A DNA stretch of 12,339 nt from JANWYU01 sp964655485 (GTDB taxonomy: Bacteria; Bdellovibrionota; Bdellovibrionia; Bdellovibrionales; Bdellovibrionaceae). The stretch is from assembly GCA_964655485.1 (NCBI GenBank), contig CAZZMS010000084.1, forward strand, positions 1-12,339, written 5' to 3'. Positions 1-8,172 of the stretch are shown here, piece after piece. The position numbers were made by a program, and so were the translations under genes. Below the pieces are notes generated by a model that saw only the letters and a list, made by a program, of their open reading frames with translations, was not told the DNA's origin and ran no database searches. Each line of letters starts with the position of its first letter. Position 1 is the stretch's first letter.

Positions 1-401
1 CTTAAGACATAACCGTAGATTAATATCAAAAACTGTAAGAAAAACTTTCCTAGGCCCGTTCGTCCCTTGTAATAAGCGTGAGAGATTTCAGGAAGGTTAA
101 TAATACCAGAAACTAAAATCCACAAAATAAAAATAAACAGAAAAGAGAATACCACTTCACTTTTTAGGGGTGAAACAAAACAATCAAAAACTTTTTTTAA
201 ATCAAACTTACTCTCCCACCATACCTTACCCCAAAAAAAGAGCACGAAGAGGAGCGAGGGATAAAATGCTAACTCAAAGCTCATTTCCCCCAAGAATTTT
301 TTTCCCAGTGGAAAACCATTGATGGGGAGACTCAAGCCCATGAGAGCCAATAAAAAAAGCTCGATTGAAACACTAAATTTTTGCCAGGATCTTTTTATCA
401 A
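1..401 (-). CDS. O-antigen ligase/polymerase-like membrane protein, N-terminal part (runs off window)
   Basis: An open minus-strand frame runs from 401 to the window edge, giving about 133 residues without a stop. It begins MIKRSWQKFSVSIELFLL and is very hydrophobic, with about three or four membrane segments (near residues 14-28, 43-57, 82-98 and 120-133). The segment INLPEISHAYYKGR followed by TGLGKFFLQFLILI resembles the N-terminal half of Wzy/WaaL-like integral membrane proteins, which polymerise O-antigen units or transfer them to lipid A core in the inner membrane. The start is TTG at 401-399, chosen because GGAGG lies 5 bases upstream and because the GTG at 373 is in another frame that stops quickly. 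It overlaps the end of the glycosyltransferase gene by 29 bases, so translational coupling is likely. The diagnostic C-terminal Wzy_C loop is outside the window, so the family call is tentative. Confidence 0.6.
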   Translation of the reverse strand, partial: MIKRSWQKFSVSIELFLLALMGLSLPINGFPLGKKFLGEMSFELAFYPSLLFVLFFWGKVWWESKFDLKKVFDCFVSPLKSEVVFSFLFIFILWILVSGIINLPEISHAYYKGRTGLGKFFLQFLILIYGYVL

Positions 402-1344
402 CTCGCCCTCCTGATAGCAGCAACAAAATAATCCAAGACAGACGCTTAAAGTGTCCTCGCAAGATGCGATTAAAAATAACGACAACAAAGGTCACATAGA
501 CAAAAGGAAGAAAATATGGATAATACCTGTTTGTAAAAAACAAGCGGTTTCTCTGCAGCCAAAAGTCAGAAAGCGCAGAGCGCATCTTAGCTACCCGATG
601 TGTACCCACACTCCGTCCTTCCTTGTGATAAACTAGCGCACGCCAACAGTAACCTAGCTGCCAGCACTTTTGTTTTCCTCTTAAAATCCAATCCAATTCT
701 TCAAAGTAAATAAAATAATCCTCACACAACAAGCCAACATCAAGGATAAAATCTTTGGAAACAAACATAGAGGCACCAGTGATATAATCTAAATGCTGAG
801 CCACTTCTGCGCGATCATATTGACCTAAATCCCTTTCGCCCTCCCCTAAATGTCTGGGCTTGGCTAACACTGGATTATATAATCCCCCTACGCTGTTAAT
901 GGTATCACGACTATGGTAGTAGAGTAACTTCGTGCCAATTATACCAACCTTGATTCCCCCTTTTTGATACTCTTCGAATGCAGCAATTAAAAAATTCAGG
1001 CAATTTTCATCAACAAGGGTGTCGTTATTTAATATCCAAAAATAATCGAATGAACCGATCTCCAAGGCACGACGGATCCCTACATTATTACCACCTGAAA
1101 ACCCTTTGTTCTCAGTTGAGATTAATAGCTCAATGGTTTTGGCATTTTGCAGATCTGTGTTCGGCTTGGCGTGGGTTAATTCATCTATAGCGCATTGTAT
1201 TGTCTCCACAGACCCATCCCGAGAATCATTATCAACAACTATGACGTGAAAAGAGGGATAGGAAAGACGCCATAAACTTTGAATACACTCGACAGTATCC
1301 GCAGCACCTTTGTAGTTAACGATAATAATAACTACTCTTTTCAT
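373..1344 (-). CDS. Family 2 glycosyltransferase (rhamnosyltransferase-like)
   Basis: This 323-residue protein should transfer a sugar from a nucleotide donor to a growing lipid-linked glycan on the cytoplasmic face of the inner membrane. The GT-A fold signatures are clear: an N-terminal VVIIIVNYKG strand, VVDNDSRDGS near residue 40, and the metal/nucleotide-binding segment WILNNDTLVDE near residues 103-113 in place of a classical DxD. The acceptor-side motif FEELDWILRGK near residue 218 is typical of rhamnosyltransferase-like GT2 proteins. The C-terminus has one or two hydrophobic segments (about residues 275-295 and 303-311) that may anchor it. The ATG start overlaps the flippase stop in an ATGA arrangement, with AGGAGG 5 bases upstream (1350-1355), so the two are co-translated. 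The donor and acceptor sugars cannot be read from sequence. Confidence 0.9.
   Translation of the reverse strand: MKRVVIIIVNYKGAADTVECIQSLWRLSYPSFHVIVVDNDSRDGSVETIQCAIDELTHAKPNTDLQNAKTIELLISTENKGFSGGNNVGIRRALEIGSFDYFWILNNDTLVDENCLNFLIAAFEEYQKGGIKVGIIGTKLLYYHSRDTINSVGGLYNPVLAKPRHLGEGERDLGQYDRAEVAQHLDYITGASMFVSKDFILDVGLLCEDYFIYFEELDWILRGKQKCWQLGYCWRALVYHKEGRSVGTHRVAKMRSALSDFWLQRNRLFFTNRYYPYFLPFVYVTFVVVIFNRILRGHFKRLSWIILLLLSGGRVDKKILAKI
406..411 (-). promoter_or_regulatory. Shine-Dalgarno site that fixes a TTG start
   Basis: The minus strand reads GGAGGGCGAG directly before TTG ATA AAA. GGAGG is 5 bases from the TTG at 401 and lies inside the coding end of the upstream glycosyltransferase gene. 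It decides the start of the partial membrane-protein gene, for which no ATG is available before residue 21. Confidence 0.7.
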
Positions 1345-2657
1345 GACAACCTCCTAACAAGTCTCCGGTAAGCCATGTATAACAATGCAAGATCCAAGAC
1401 AGCTCTCATCACCCAAGTCCATGCAGCACCTAAAACATCAAAGTTACCCACCATCCATCTTAAGGTTAAAAAGTAGAGGGGAACCTCGGCTATGTGAATC
1501 ATTGCCGTGATCTTGGTAGCACCCCAAGCATGTAGAAAGGTATACGGGACCTGCGCATTTCCATTAGCAAAAACACCCAAGCTCAGAATAAAAATAATTT
1601 TTATCGATTGAGCTGCGAACTCAGGGCTTATCCACCATCCCATAAAGAGCTCAGCAGCGCTCAAAACAAAGAAAATCAGTCCAGCCATCATAAGGATAGC
1701 AACCCATAAATTTTTCTTAAATTGATCGTGAATCCTTTCAGACTGATTCGATATCTCTGTCTGCGAACTCAAACTGATATTTGAAACCATCGGCAGTAAG
1801 GCCGCACCAAAAGCGAAAGGAAAAATCAAAAGCCTTTGTAAGATCTCTTGTGGCACAGCATACTTAGGTAACGACTCCGGCCCCAACCACATGGATAAGA
1901 AAAAACGACCACCATGAACCATAAACGGACTCATGATTGTTGATACCGTAACCCATGAGCCAAAAGATAGAATCTTCCTCATGGTTACCTGGCTAAAGTA
2001 ACTCCACTTACACAAAAGCAAAGGCTTTCTAAGACAATACATCCCCCAAAACATTCCCAACCACCTAAAGATAATGATCGATAAACAGGCCATCTTAAGG
2101 GTTAAAGGTGAAAGATAACTCACCAGCATGGGCCCGACAAAAACCGCAGCCCCTGTGAGGCCGCGGATAGCACTAGACTCCAGGAAGCGATCAAGTCCCT
2201 CCAAGGCTCCACGCAAGGTATTAGTCATGACCGTAGGAATAATGCCCCAGACACAAAGCAGCAGAGCCTCCCTCTCGGGGGCCGACCACGTCCCAAGCGA
2301 AGAAACACGAATCGCCGCCCCTAAAAACCAAAATAAAAAAAGCCAAGTCAATAACATAGATAGCAAAGCCGCAACTAGACTCATCAACAAACCCGACATC
2401 AAAATACCTGGCAGATAACTATCACCTTTACTTGATTGGTGACCGCGCGAGGCTCCAAGAAGTACAGTGAGAGCTCTACCCACCCCAAAGTCAAAAATGC
2501 CGAAGTATCCAAGCAAGGCCCAAATCAATGTCAGCACGCCGAACTCTCGATCACCAAGTGCCTTGATCAAGTTGGGAGTGGCAAAAAAAGCCGCCAAAAG
2601 CGGCAAACCCATTCCCAAAACACTGAGGAAGCTATTTTTAAAGACTTTCAAATTCAT
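1341..2657 (-). CDS. Wzx-like polysaccharide flippase (MOP superfamily)
   Basis: The protein is about 438 residues from the ATG at 2657 and has roughly 12 hydrophobic segments. Its N-terminus (SVLGMGLPLLAAFFATPNLI, then ALGDREFGVLTLIWALLGYF) is the usual opening of MATE/Wzx-type exporters, which flip undecaprenyl-linked oligosaccharide across the inner membrane. Length and topology fit the family. A TTG at 2708 would add 17 residues (MTQACQIIQSLSLSGRF). I prefer the ATG because the extension is not hydrophobic and would run into the divergent ligase gene. No good SD precedes either start. It is the first gene of a minus-strand operon with the GT2 gene (ATGA overlap) and the partial ligase/polymerase-like gene. 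Confidence 0.85.
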   Translation of the reverse strand: MNLKVFKNSFLSVLGMGLPLLAAFFATPNLIKALGDREFGVLTLIWALLGYFGIFDFGVGRALTVLLGASRGHQSSKGDSYLPGILMSGLLMSLVAALLSMLLTWLFLFWFLGAAIRVSSLGTWSAPEREALLLCVWGIIPTVMTNTLRGALEGLDRFLESSAIRGLTGAAVFVGPMLVSYLSPLTLKMACLSIIIFRWLGMFWGMYCLRKPLLLCKWSYFSQVTMRKILSFGSWVTVSTIMSPFMVHGGRFFLSMWLGPESLPKYAVPQEILQRLLIFPFAFGAALLPMVSNISLSSQTEISNQSERIHDQFKKNLWVAILMMAGLIFFVLSAAELFMGWWISPEFAAQSIKIIFILSLGVFANGNAQVPYTFLHAWGATKITAMIHIAEVPLYFLTLRWMVGNFDVLGAAWTWVMRAVLDLALLYMAYRRLVRRLS

Positions 2658-2690
2658 AAATCTGCCACTCAGTGATAAACTTTGAATTAT

Positions 2691-2708
2691 TTGACAAGCT
2701 TGCGTCAA
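2691..2708. repeat. Dyad in the divergent flippase/ligase gap
   Basis: TTGA and TCAA flank the perfect 8-bp palindrome CAAGCTTG (2695-2702) with a small asymmetry (CG on one side). It lies in the 53-base gap between the two divergent ATG starts and contains a consensus -35 hexamer TTGACA (2691-2696) on the plus strand. No convincing -10 follows at normal spacing, so a promoter or operator role is only possible. Confidence 0.3.
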
Positions 2709-2710
2709 AA

Positions 2711-4051
2711 ATGGATCGTGCCTGTATGGCCCTCACAACATACCTACTGTCTGGGTTCGCTCTCGCCACTACTCTCTCTCAAACTCTCATGGATATCCTT
2801 GAAACTCTACTTTGGTTTATAGCGATACATCAAGTCTTATTCCGAGATCGGCTCTCCCCAAAGCGAACTTTTAAGATTATCATTATTGCCTCACTAGCAT
2901 TTATCGCCATCCAATCATTAGGCCTCATGCACTCGCATGCTGACTACGCCAGTATAGCATCAGCTATTTCAGAATGGCGGTGGATTTTTAGTGCTTTGAT
3001 CGCAGTTTCCTTCCTATCATCTTTTTCGTCCAAGGAAATGCAGCGGCTACGCTTAGTTTTATTGATTGGTCTAACCCTCATCACGGCAACAGCCATCATC
3101 AAATATTTCATTGTCGAATGGGGAATTCAACGTGCAGACGGCTGGATTGGCTATATGCCCTTAGCTCATAACCTAATACTTTGGCTCGGTTGGGTTGCAT
3201 TTGATTTTAAGCTAAACCAACCCCCTCCCCCAACAGCCCAATATTCAAATAAGGCAATTACTCATAACGATGCCAGTTGCCCTAATCAGGTTCTCCAACT
3301 CGATATCCTGCAATTGTTCAAAAGTTGTTGGCTACATATGATCCTTATAATGTTAATGGGTTGGCTGCTTATCTTGAGCGAAACTCGCGGGGCCTGGATT
3401 GGCTTTGTCGCCTCTCTATTGACTTTAGGATGGCATTACGCAAAAAAGCACCGGTGGGTTACCTTGACGTTAGTCATGGTGAGCATCTTGTTGACCTCAC
3501 AGCTTCCGATAATTAAGGAAAGAATCTCCCAAATCGATATCCAAAAAGATGCCTCCACTCGCACCAGGCTATACTTCTGGGAAGGCTATTGGGAGCTTTT
3601 TAAAGAGCATCCATTTTTTGGAGCCGGTTACCCACTACACAAGTATCTTTATTTCGAAAAGTTACCGCCTGAGAAGCAAAATTATATTTTGCAAGCTGAT
3701 CCCGCTCTCAAAACAGCTCACGCGCATAATCAGCCTTTGTATATCCTTTCAGGCCTCGGCATCGTGGGGTTCATTTTATATTACAGCTTAATTCTTTCGC
3801 CTTTCGCTTTATACTTTTTGCCAGATAAGTGGTTACTCAAGTTTGGACTGCCTATCGAGGGACGCTCAAAATATCAGCAGTATGCACCACCCCTCTTAGC
3901 AGCACTGGTGGGTTTTCATATAGCTTCCCTCACCGAGGCCTCCTTATCCATCGCCAAAAACCGTTCCCTTTACATTTTTATGTTGGCAGCGCTGTGGACT
4001 CTGTATTTAAGACCTCAAGCTTGGCTCAAGGACACTGATGCCCATTGCTAA
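2711..4051 (+). CDS. O-antigen ligase family protein (Wzy_C domain)
   Basis: This 446-residue multispanning membrane protein should join polymerised glycan to an acceptor (lipid A core in WaaL, protein in PglL/PilO relatives) on the periplasmic side. Family motifs are visible: SETRGAWIGF in the middle, then a large loop with RTRLYFWEGYWELF, EHPFFGAGYP and HAHNQPLYILSGLGIVGF, which match the conserved Arg and His of the Wzy_C domain. About ten to twelve hydrophobic segments surround the loop. The start is uncertain: GTG at 2672, ATG at 2711 and ATG at 2726 are in frame and none has an SD. I use 2711 because 2672 would nearly touch the divergent flippase start. A polymerase (Wzy) role cannot be excluded, since the truncated protein at the window start may be the partner enzyme. 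Confidence 0.87.
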   Translation: MDRACMALTTYLLSGFALATTLSQTLMDILETLLWFIAIHQVLFRDRLSPKRTFKIIIIASLAFIAIQSLGLMHSHADYASIASAISEWRWIFSALIAVSFLSSFSSKEMQRLRLVLLIGLTLITATAIIKYFIVEWGIQRADGWIGYMPLAHNLILWLGWVAFDFKLNQPPPPTAQYSNKAITHNDASCPNQVLQLDILQLFKSCWLHMILIMLMGWLLILSETRGAWIGFVASLLTLGWHYAKKHRWVTLTLVMVSILLTSQLPIIKERISQIDIQKDASTRTRLYFWEGYWELFKEHPFFGAGYPLHKYLYFEKLPPEKQNYILQADPALKTAHAHNQPLYILSGLGIVGFILYYSLILSPFALYFLPDKWLLKFGLPIEGRSKYQQYAPPLLAALVGFHIASLTEASLSIAKNRSLYIFMLAALWTLYLRPQAWLKDTDAHC

Positions 4052-4132
4052 GTTTTTGGCAGCAGAGCAAGCACCCTAACCATCATTCAAAGAAGGATGA
4101 CTCGCGTCTGAAAATCCCAAGCTTTTGCAGAG

Positions 4133-5447
4133 CTATTCATCTCGACCGCCCACGAAATAAGGCTTAACATCAAATACAATCTGACCCGGCTCACACTCTA
4201 GGAAAGACCCGGATCGCAACATAAAATAAAAATCTCGACTTCGTTCAAATCCGAGAAGACAAAGTCGATCTTTAAATTCGCTTATCGAATCTACTTTTGA
4301 ACGAAGGGATATAATATCCACCCCGAGAGAGTGGTAAGAGTGCTGTGTGTGAATCAAAGTGACCAAGCTCATCATCGCAAGATACTGGAAAGGTCGAGGG
4401 GTCCGTTGAATGCATTGAGTTGCCGCCACCATCATTAAAAGCCAAGCTCCCAAAAAGTAATAATCATGAATGATGGCATGCTCACTTCGAAGTCCTAAAA
4501 CAGTTAACGTAGGCAATGACCGACAACAGTAACAATTGGACGGATTTTTGATCAATGCGAATATTTTTCCCTTGAAAAACAAAAAGAACAATAACGAGGA
4601 AAAAACCTTGATTAAAGAATAATGTCTCCAAGAACGACTTACCCCATGTCATTAGCCAGTTGCTAAACTCAGCCTTAAAAAACCATAAAAAGGGCGGGAA
4701 TCCTATGTAATAGTAGGAGATTTCACTAATTTTAACAGCATACCATTTGTACCACACCATATGAGCGATGCCGATTGCTACAAACATCAAAAACAAGGGA
4801 CCTAGATTTATTCTTATGTTTTCTATCCAAGTTTTCTTTCCCGTCCAGAGCAGCAAAGGAAATCCGAAGATAATATATGGACGCACAAGGTAAGAAACGA
4901 CAAACAGAAAAATCGAAATAGCCATGCTAAACTTGCACCGGCGGCAATTTCGCCCGCACTCCTCCTGACATCCATTCCAAACATAAACTCCAAGGCCAAA
5001 AAGAAATAAACTCAAACTACCCGGTAACGGGCGCAGCAAATACTTCCAAAAAAAGGGGGTGCTAAAAGCAGTCAACAACATCCACGAAGGCTGTACGAAA
5101 TGAACTCGCCCGATAAACCACAAACCACTTACCGACAGTAATAATACAATAAGTTTCGGCCACCATTCGACCCATTCACCGGTGGCTTGGCACCACAAGC
5201 TAAATAACCAGGACTGAAGAGGAAACTCTCCGATCGCAATTCCTTTTTCTAAGTTACCCCGAAACGATACCCGTGGTTCTAAAAAAGGGGCTCGCTCATA
5301 GCAATAAAAAACTCCCGTCATCAGGGTGTCGGCCTGACGAATGCTGTGCTCGCCTATCACTGGCCAATGAAGAGTTTTAATGAAAGCCCAAACGCCAACA
5401 CTAAAAATTAAAAACCAAGCGAGTATGGCAAATTTGTGGTCCCTCAC
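4133..5447 (-). pseudogene. GT39-like membrane glycosyltransferase split by a one-base frameshift
   Basis: The first frame (5447-4482) gives 321 residues starting GTG, with AGGAG 5 bases upstream. It has a signal-anchor-like first helix and then GEHSIRQADT at residues 32-41, which resembles the H-x-x-RQADT loop of GT39/PMT-type glycosyltransferases. These use polyprenyl-phosphate sugars at the periplasmic face. About eight hydrophobic segments follow. The frame then goes out with NCFRTSK and stops, while the next frame continues as LGLRSEHAIIHDYYFLG, a normal family continuation, to a stop at 4133. Removing one T from the TTTT run (AAAA at 4497-4500 on the plus strand) restores about 437 residues. 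The gene may be a recent pseudogene, phase variable, or a base-call error. It starts 45 bases after ATPase gene A on the same strand and converges with the ligase gene. Confidence 0.75.
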
Positions 5448-5452
5448 CCGTT

Positions 5453-5457
5453 CTCCT
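5453..5457 (-). promoter_or_regulatory. Shine-Dalgarno site supporting the GTG start of the GT39-like gene
   Basis: The minus strand reads AGGAGAACGG and then GTG, a 5-base spacing. The next in-frame ATG is far inside the protein. The site shows that this gene has its own ribosome entry although it follows ATPase gene A by only 45 bases. Confidence 0.65.
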
Positions 5458-5492
5458 GCTAAGTAGTCTTTAAGCTGAAAATTCCCAACAAA

Positions 5493-6653
5493 CTAAAGAT
5501 CCTTGAAATCCCGAAGAAACTCCCTCCAATGCACGCACAGCACGGATTCAATTTTATATCGCCCCGGATCCCGCGAAAGGTAATATACGCCTATTACTCT
5601 CGGAAAGCTCTCCGCTACGCGATGGAGTGTATGCACCTCTTTTTCGTCTATTTTTTCACTGGATTTGATTTCAATTAAAATATGACCTTTACCCTTAGAT
5701 AAAATTAAATCTACCTCTACATGATTTTTCGTTGAAAAAAACGATAGTTGATAGTCCTTTTGATAGTACTCGTTGAGTTTGTAAATTTCTTGAATGACGA
5801 AATGTTCAAACAACTCTCCGTAAACTGAGGTTCGAGGAGAGGGCTTTTGATCCAGACTCCCTTCGAGAGCCTTTTTGATACCGTTATCAATTAAAAAAAA
5901 TTTTGGACTCAATCTTTGACTTTTTCGCACCGACTCGTGAAAAGCTGGCAAATAAAAGCCCAGTAAAGTTTCCTCGACGATTTGAAAATAACTTTGAACC
6001 GTTTTTGTTTGAACACCAATTTCATCGGCAATTTTTTTATGATTGATGATCTTACCTGATACTTGACCTAAAACAGGCAAAAATAACCTGAACGGCTCTA
6101 GACGCCGCAAAACCTGCTCCGCTTTAATCTCTTCGTTTAGATACGTTAGTGTGTAACTACGCAAAAACTGAGCTCTCTCCTCAGCCGAGGATAGGGAATA
6201 TATCCGAGGTAACATTCCCCAATGCAGGGCATGGTCTAGTAAAAACTCATCACCCAGTTCAATACTCGTGAACGGAAAAAGCTTGTAAACAAAAGCCCGA
6301 CCGGCGAGAAGATTAGCCGCTCCCCGCTTAATTTTTCGCGCAGAGGATCCCGTTAAGATAAATCTTTGCCTATGGCGTTCCATTAAAAGATGGCACACAT
6401 CCAAAAGGCGGGGAACTTTCTGAATTTCATCAATAAAAATCCAATCCGGCTTTCGCCGCAAAGCTTCCCACTCTTGTATAAGACGATGGGGATGACGGGC
6501 ATACTTATCCTCGACCTCAGGATCCAATAGATCAATCACTTGAGTCCGATTATTTACAAACTGCATATTCACAAAGGTCGATTTACCCGTGCCCCGTGCT
6601 CCAAAAATGAAAAAACTTGAGGTAGAGAGTGGATGCAAAAGTCTTTTTATCAT
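5493..6653 (-). CDS. Gene A: AAA ATPase with DUF4143/PD-(D/E)XK-like C-terminus
   Basis: This is a 386-residue ATPase-nuclease-like protein with no established cellular role. The AAA_14 P-loop GARGTGKST is at residues 18-26, Walker B FIDEIQK has its DE at 75-76, and the sensor-like segment LTGSSARKIKR starts near 100, followed by NLLAGRA. A helix-turn-helix-like stretch (KKIADEIGVQTKTVQSYF, about 209-226) sits between the ATPase and the C-terminal domain. The latter shows E313-V-D315 and the IEIKSS strand with E328 and K330, a PD-(D/E)XK nuclease pattern. Length is normal for the family and all key residues are present. It is closest to genes D and E. The ATG has no SD, and the putative -10 ends 8 bases before it, so a leaderless mRNA is likely. 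Confidence 0.88.
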   Translation of the reverse strand: MIKRLLHPLSTSSFFIFGARGTGKSTFVNMQFVNNRTQVIDLLDPEVEDKYARHPHRLIQEWEALRRKPDWIFIDEIQKVPRLLDVCHLLMERHRQRFILTGSSARKIKRGAANLLAGRAFVYKLFPFTSIELGDEFLLDHALHWGMLPRIYSLSSAEERAQFLRSYTLTYLNEEIKAEQVLRRLEPFRLFLPVLGQVSGKIINHKKIADEIGVQTKTVQSYFQIVEETLLGFYLPAFHESVRKSQRLSPKFFLIDNGIKKALEGSLDQKPSPRTSVYGELFEHFVIQEIYKLNEYYQKDYQLSFFSTKNHVEVDLILSKGKGHILIEIKSSEKIDEKEVHTLHRVAESFPRVIGVYYLSRDPGRYKIESVLCVHWREFLRDFKDL

Positions 6654-6690
6654 ACTACAAAATTGTCTGCTATTTTTGTATTAAAGTCAA
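6654..6690 (-). promoter_or_regulatory. Putative leaderless promoter with overlapping 29-bp palindrome, gene A
   Basis: On the minus strand TTGACT (6690-6685) is followed after 17 bases by GACAAT (6667-6662), then 8 bases to the ATG. A 29-bp imperfect dyad spans 6654-6682, centred at 6668, with 10 of 14 pairs matching. Its strongest arms are TACAAAA and TTTTGTA (6656-6662 and 6674-6680). The dyad touches the start codon and covers the -10, so a protein bound there would block transcription. Confidence 0.5.
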
Positions 6691-6697
6691 AAGAGAG

Positions 6698-6719
6698 TCC
6701 AAATCGGGCTACATTTGGA
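6698..6719. repeat. Inverted repeat, 7-bp arms, A-B gap
   Basis: TCCAAAT (6698-6704) and ATTTGGA (6713-6719) are perfect arms around CGGGCTAC. The repeat sits directly upstream of the gene A promoter, and could be an upstream operator half or part of the 3' end of gene B. Confidence 0.4.
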
Positions 6720-6735
6720 AAATCCAGTTTTAACT

Positions 6736-6789
6736 CAAATAGCGAGTGCGCATTACATCCCCGTCTCTCGAGCACTATTTGAAAAATAG
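6736..6789. repeat. Overlapping inverted repeats, A-B gap
   Basis: CAAATAG (6736-6742) pairs with CTATTTG (6775-6781). The right arm is reused in a tight hairpin, CTATTT-GAA-AAATAG (6775-6789). The 209-base gap between genes A and B has no supportable coding sequence and no canonical GC-rich terminator. The hairpin could act in ending or stabilising the gene B transcript. Confidence 0.35.
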
Positions 6790-6862
6790 AGTCTTCGACA
6801 AGCTTGGTCTATTCCGCATCAAGACTAAGGTTGTTGGGTAGCATAAAAACAATTCATGAACC

Positions 6863-8083
6863 CTAGGCAAAATCCCTCCAATAATTCAAGTCCCGACTGA
6901 AAAACTCCTCGAAAGCAATCCCCCCTTCCCCAACCAGTAACAGAGTAGCATGCGGGAACTTTTGTTTGAATACGGCACTACCGGAATGATAGGCCCGCCT
7001 ACGACTACTTTTTACCTCGATGGCGAGCAGATGGGAGCCACTTTCTACAACAAAATCGACCTCTTCCTGACCATCTCGCCAATAAAACAACTCACCACGT
7101 TTTTCAATGAAGCATTGATTCGCCAGATAAGCTCCGACAGCCGCTTCACACCAATGGCCCCACAGCTCAGGATTAGATTGAATCTCTCTAGGGGTTAGCC
7201 CACTCCATGCCGTCTTCAATGCGGTATTGTAGGGTAACCACTTGGGGCTACTCCCGCGTTTGCGCGCCCGATCCCTAGCATATTTTTGCAATCCACTCAA
7301 AAGCCCGCTTCCATTAAGCAAATCCAAATAATGAGCCAAGGTGGTAACATTTCCCACATCTTGTAACTGACCTAGTATTTTATTGTAAGATAATTCTTGA
7401 GCAGCATAAGCCACCCCTAATTCAAACAAACGGCGCAATAAAACAGGCTTGTCCACCCGAGTAACCAACAGAATATCTTTGTTTAAGGTGGCCTCTACTA
7501 AGCTTTCACGGATATACTCGCGCCAGCGCGAAAACTGTTTTATTAAACTGACACTTCCCGGATAAGCACCGTATAGTATGTAGTCTTGCCACGCGAAACG
7601 AAAAGCTTTCTTTAACTCCAGATATGTCCAATGCGAGAAGGAGATGAGCTCGAAACGACCAGCCATACTTTCGCTTAAGCCTTTTGGTATCAACAATGGT
7701 GCTGATCCAAGTATCACCACTTTAACCTGCCGCCGCCCCCTTGTGTCCTCATCCCACAAGCGTTTAATCACCTCAGACCACTGCGGAAGTTTGTGAATTT
7801 CATCTATCACTAGTATGCATTCTCCTTGGCTTTTTGCCACTACTCTGGCCTGACTCCATCGTTGCTCAATCCATGCTGGTGAGCCGTAGGCCTCTTCGGC
7901 ACTATGATATAAATGCGGAGACTTGACTTTTTTTAAGGCCTGAAGCACTGCCGTAGTTTTACCTACCTGACGAGGACCCGCCAGCACTTGTATAAACCGC
8001 CTCTGATCACGCAAGCGCCCGCACAGCATCTCGACCTGCCGGCGCTCAAAGGTTCTCAGGCTCGTTCTTTTTTCTCTCGTCAC
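6863..8083 (-). CDS. Gene B: AAA ATPase with DUF4143/PD-(D/E)XK-like C-terminus
   Basis: The protein is 406 residues from a GTG start. The P-loop GPRQVGKTT is at 36-44, Walker B VIDEIHK has its DE at 94-95, and the sensor-like ILGSA is near 124-128, followed by SMAGRFE. The middle part includes QLQDVGNVTTLAHYLDLL, a winged-helix-like segment. The C-terminal nuclease-like core is E341-V-D343 and IEVKSS with E356 and K358. The GPRQVGKTT type groups it with gene C rather than with A, D and E. GAGG lies 9 bases before the GTG, making it the only ATPase gene here with a plausible SD. An in-frame ATG at 8029 would place the P-loop at residue 18, as in gene A, and is an alternative start. The function is unknown. 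Confidence 0.85.
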   Translation of the reverse strand: MTREKRTSLRTFERRQVEMLCGRLRDQRRFIQVLAGPRQVGKTTAVLQALKKVKSPHLYHSAEEAYGSPAWIEQRWSQARVVAKSQGECILVIDEIHKLPQWSEVIKRLWDEDTRGRRQVKVVILGSAPLLIPKGLSESMAGRFELISFSHWTYLELKKAFRFAWQDYILYGAYPGSVSLIKQFSRWREYIRESLVEATLNKDILLVTRVDKPVLLRRLFELGVAYAAQELSYNKILGQLQDVGNVTTLAHYLDLLNGSGLLSGLQKYARDRARKRGSSPKWLPYNTALKTAWSGLTPREIQSNPELWGHWCEAAVGAYLANQCFIEKRGELFYWRDGQEEVDFVVESGSHLLAIEVKSSRRRAYHSGSAVFKQKFPHATLLLVGEGGIAFEEFFSRDLNYWRDFA

Positions 8084-8109
8084 CGATAATCGCCTCTCTA
8101 ATATCTCTA

Positions 8110-8132
8110 CCGCCTTACGTGGGTAGCGGCGG
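8110..8132 (-). promoter_or_regulatory. Hairpin in the gene B leader
   Basis: CCGCC (8110-8114) pairs with GGCGG (8128-8132), with a further TAC/GTA pairing inside. It lies 27 bases before the GTG of gene B. If transcription begins near the iterons at 8173-8225, the hairpin would be in the 5' leader and could affect translation. Confidence 0.35.
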
Positions 8133-8172
8133 GACCATCCTGTGACTAACTTAGGATAGATCTTTCATTATT

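Noticed and set aside
371..373. GTG start in a TAGTG stop-start overlap for the partial membrane protein
   Set aside because: This GTG is in a different frame, which stops after 13 codons. The membrane-protein frame starts at TTG 401 behind GGAGG.
4482..4510. Programmed +1 frameshift in the GT39-like gene
   Set aside because: There is no known slippery motif with stimulator. UUU to UUA re-pairing would be poor, and GT39 proteins are not known to use recoding. An indel in a T run is simpler.
8166..8168. ATG just after the iterons as a leaderless start for gene B
   Set aside because: It opens only a five-codon frame (MKDLS) in a different frame from gene B. No suitable -35/-10 pair at 16-18 bases was found.
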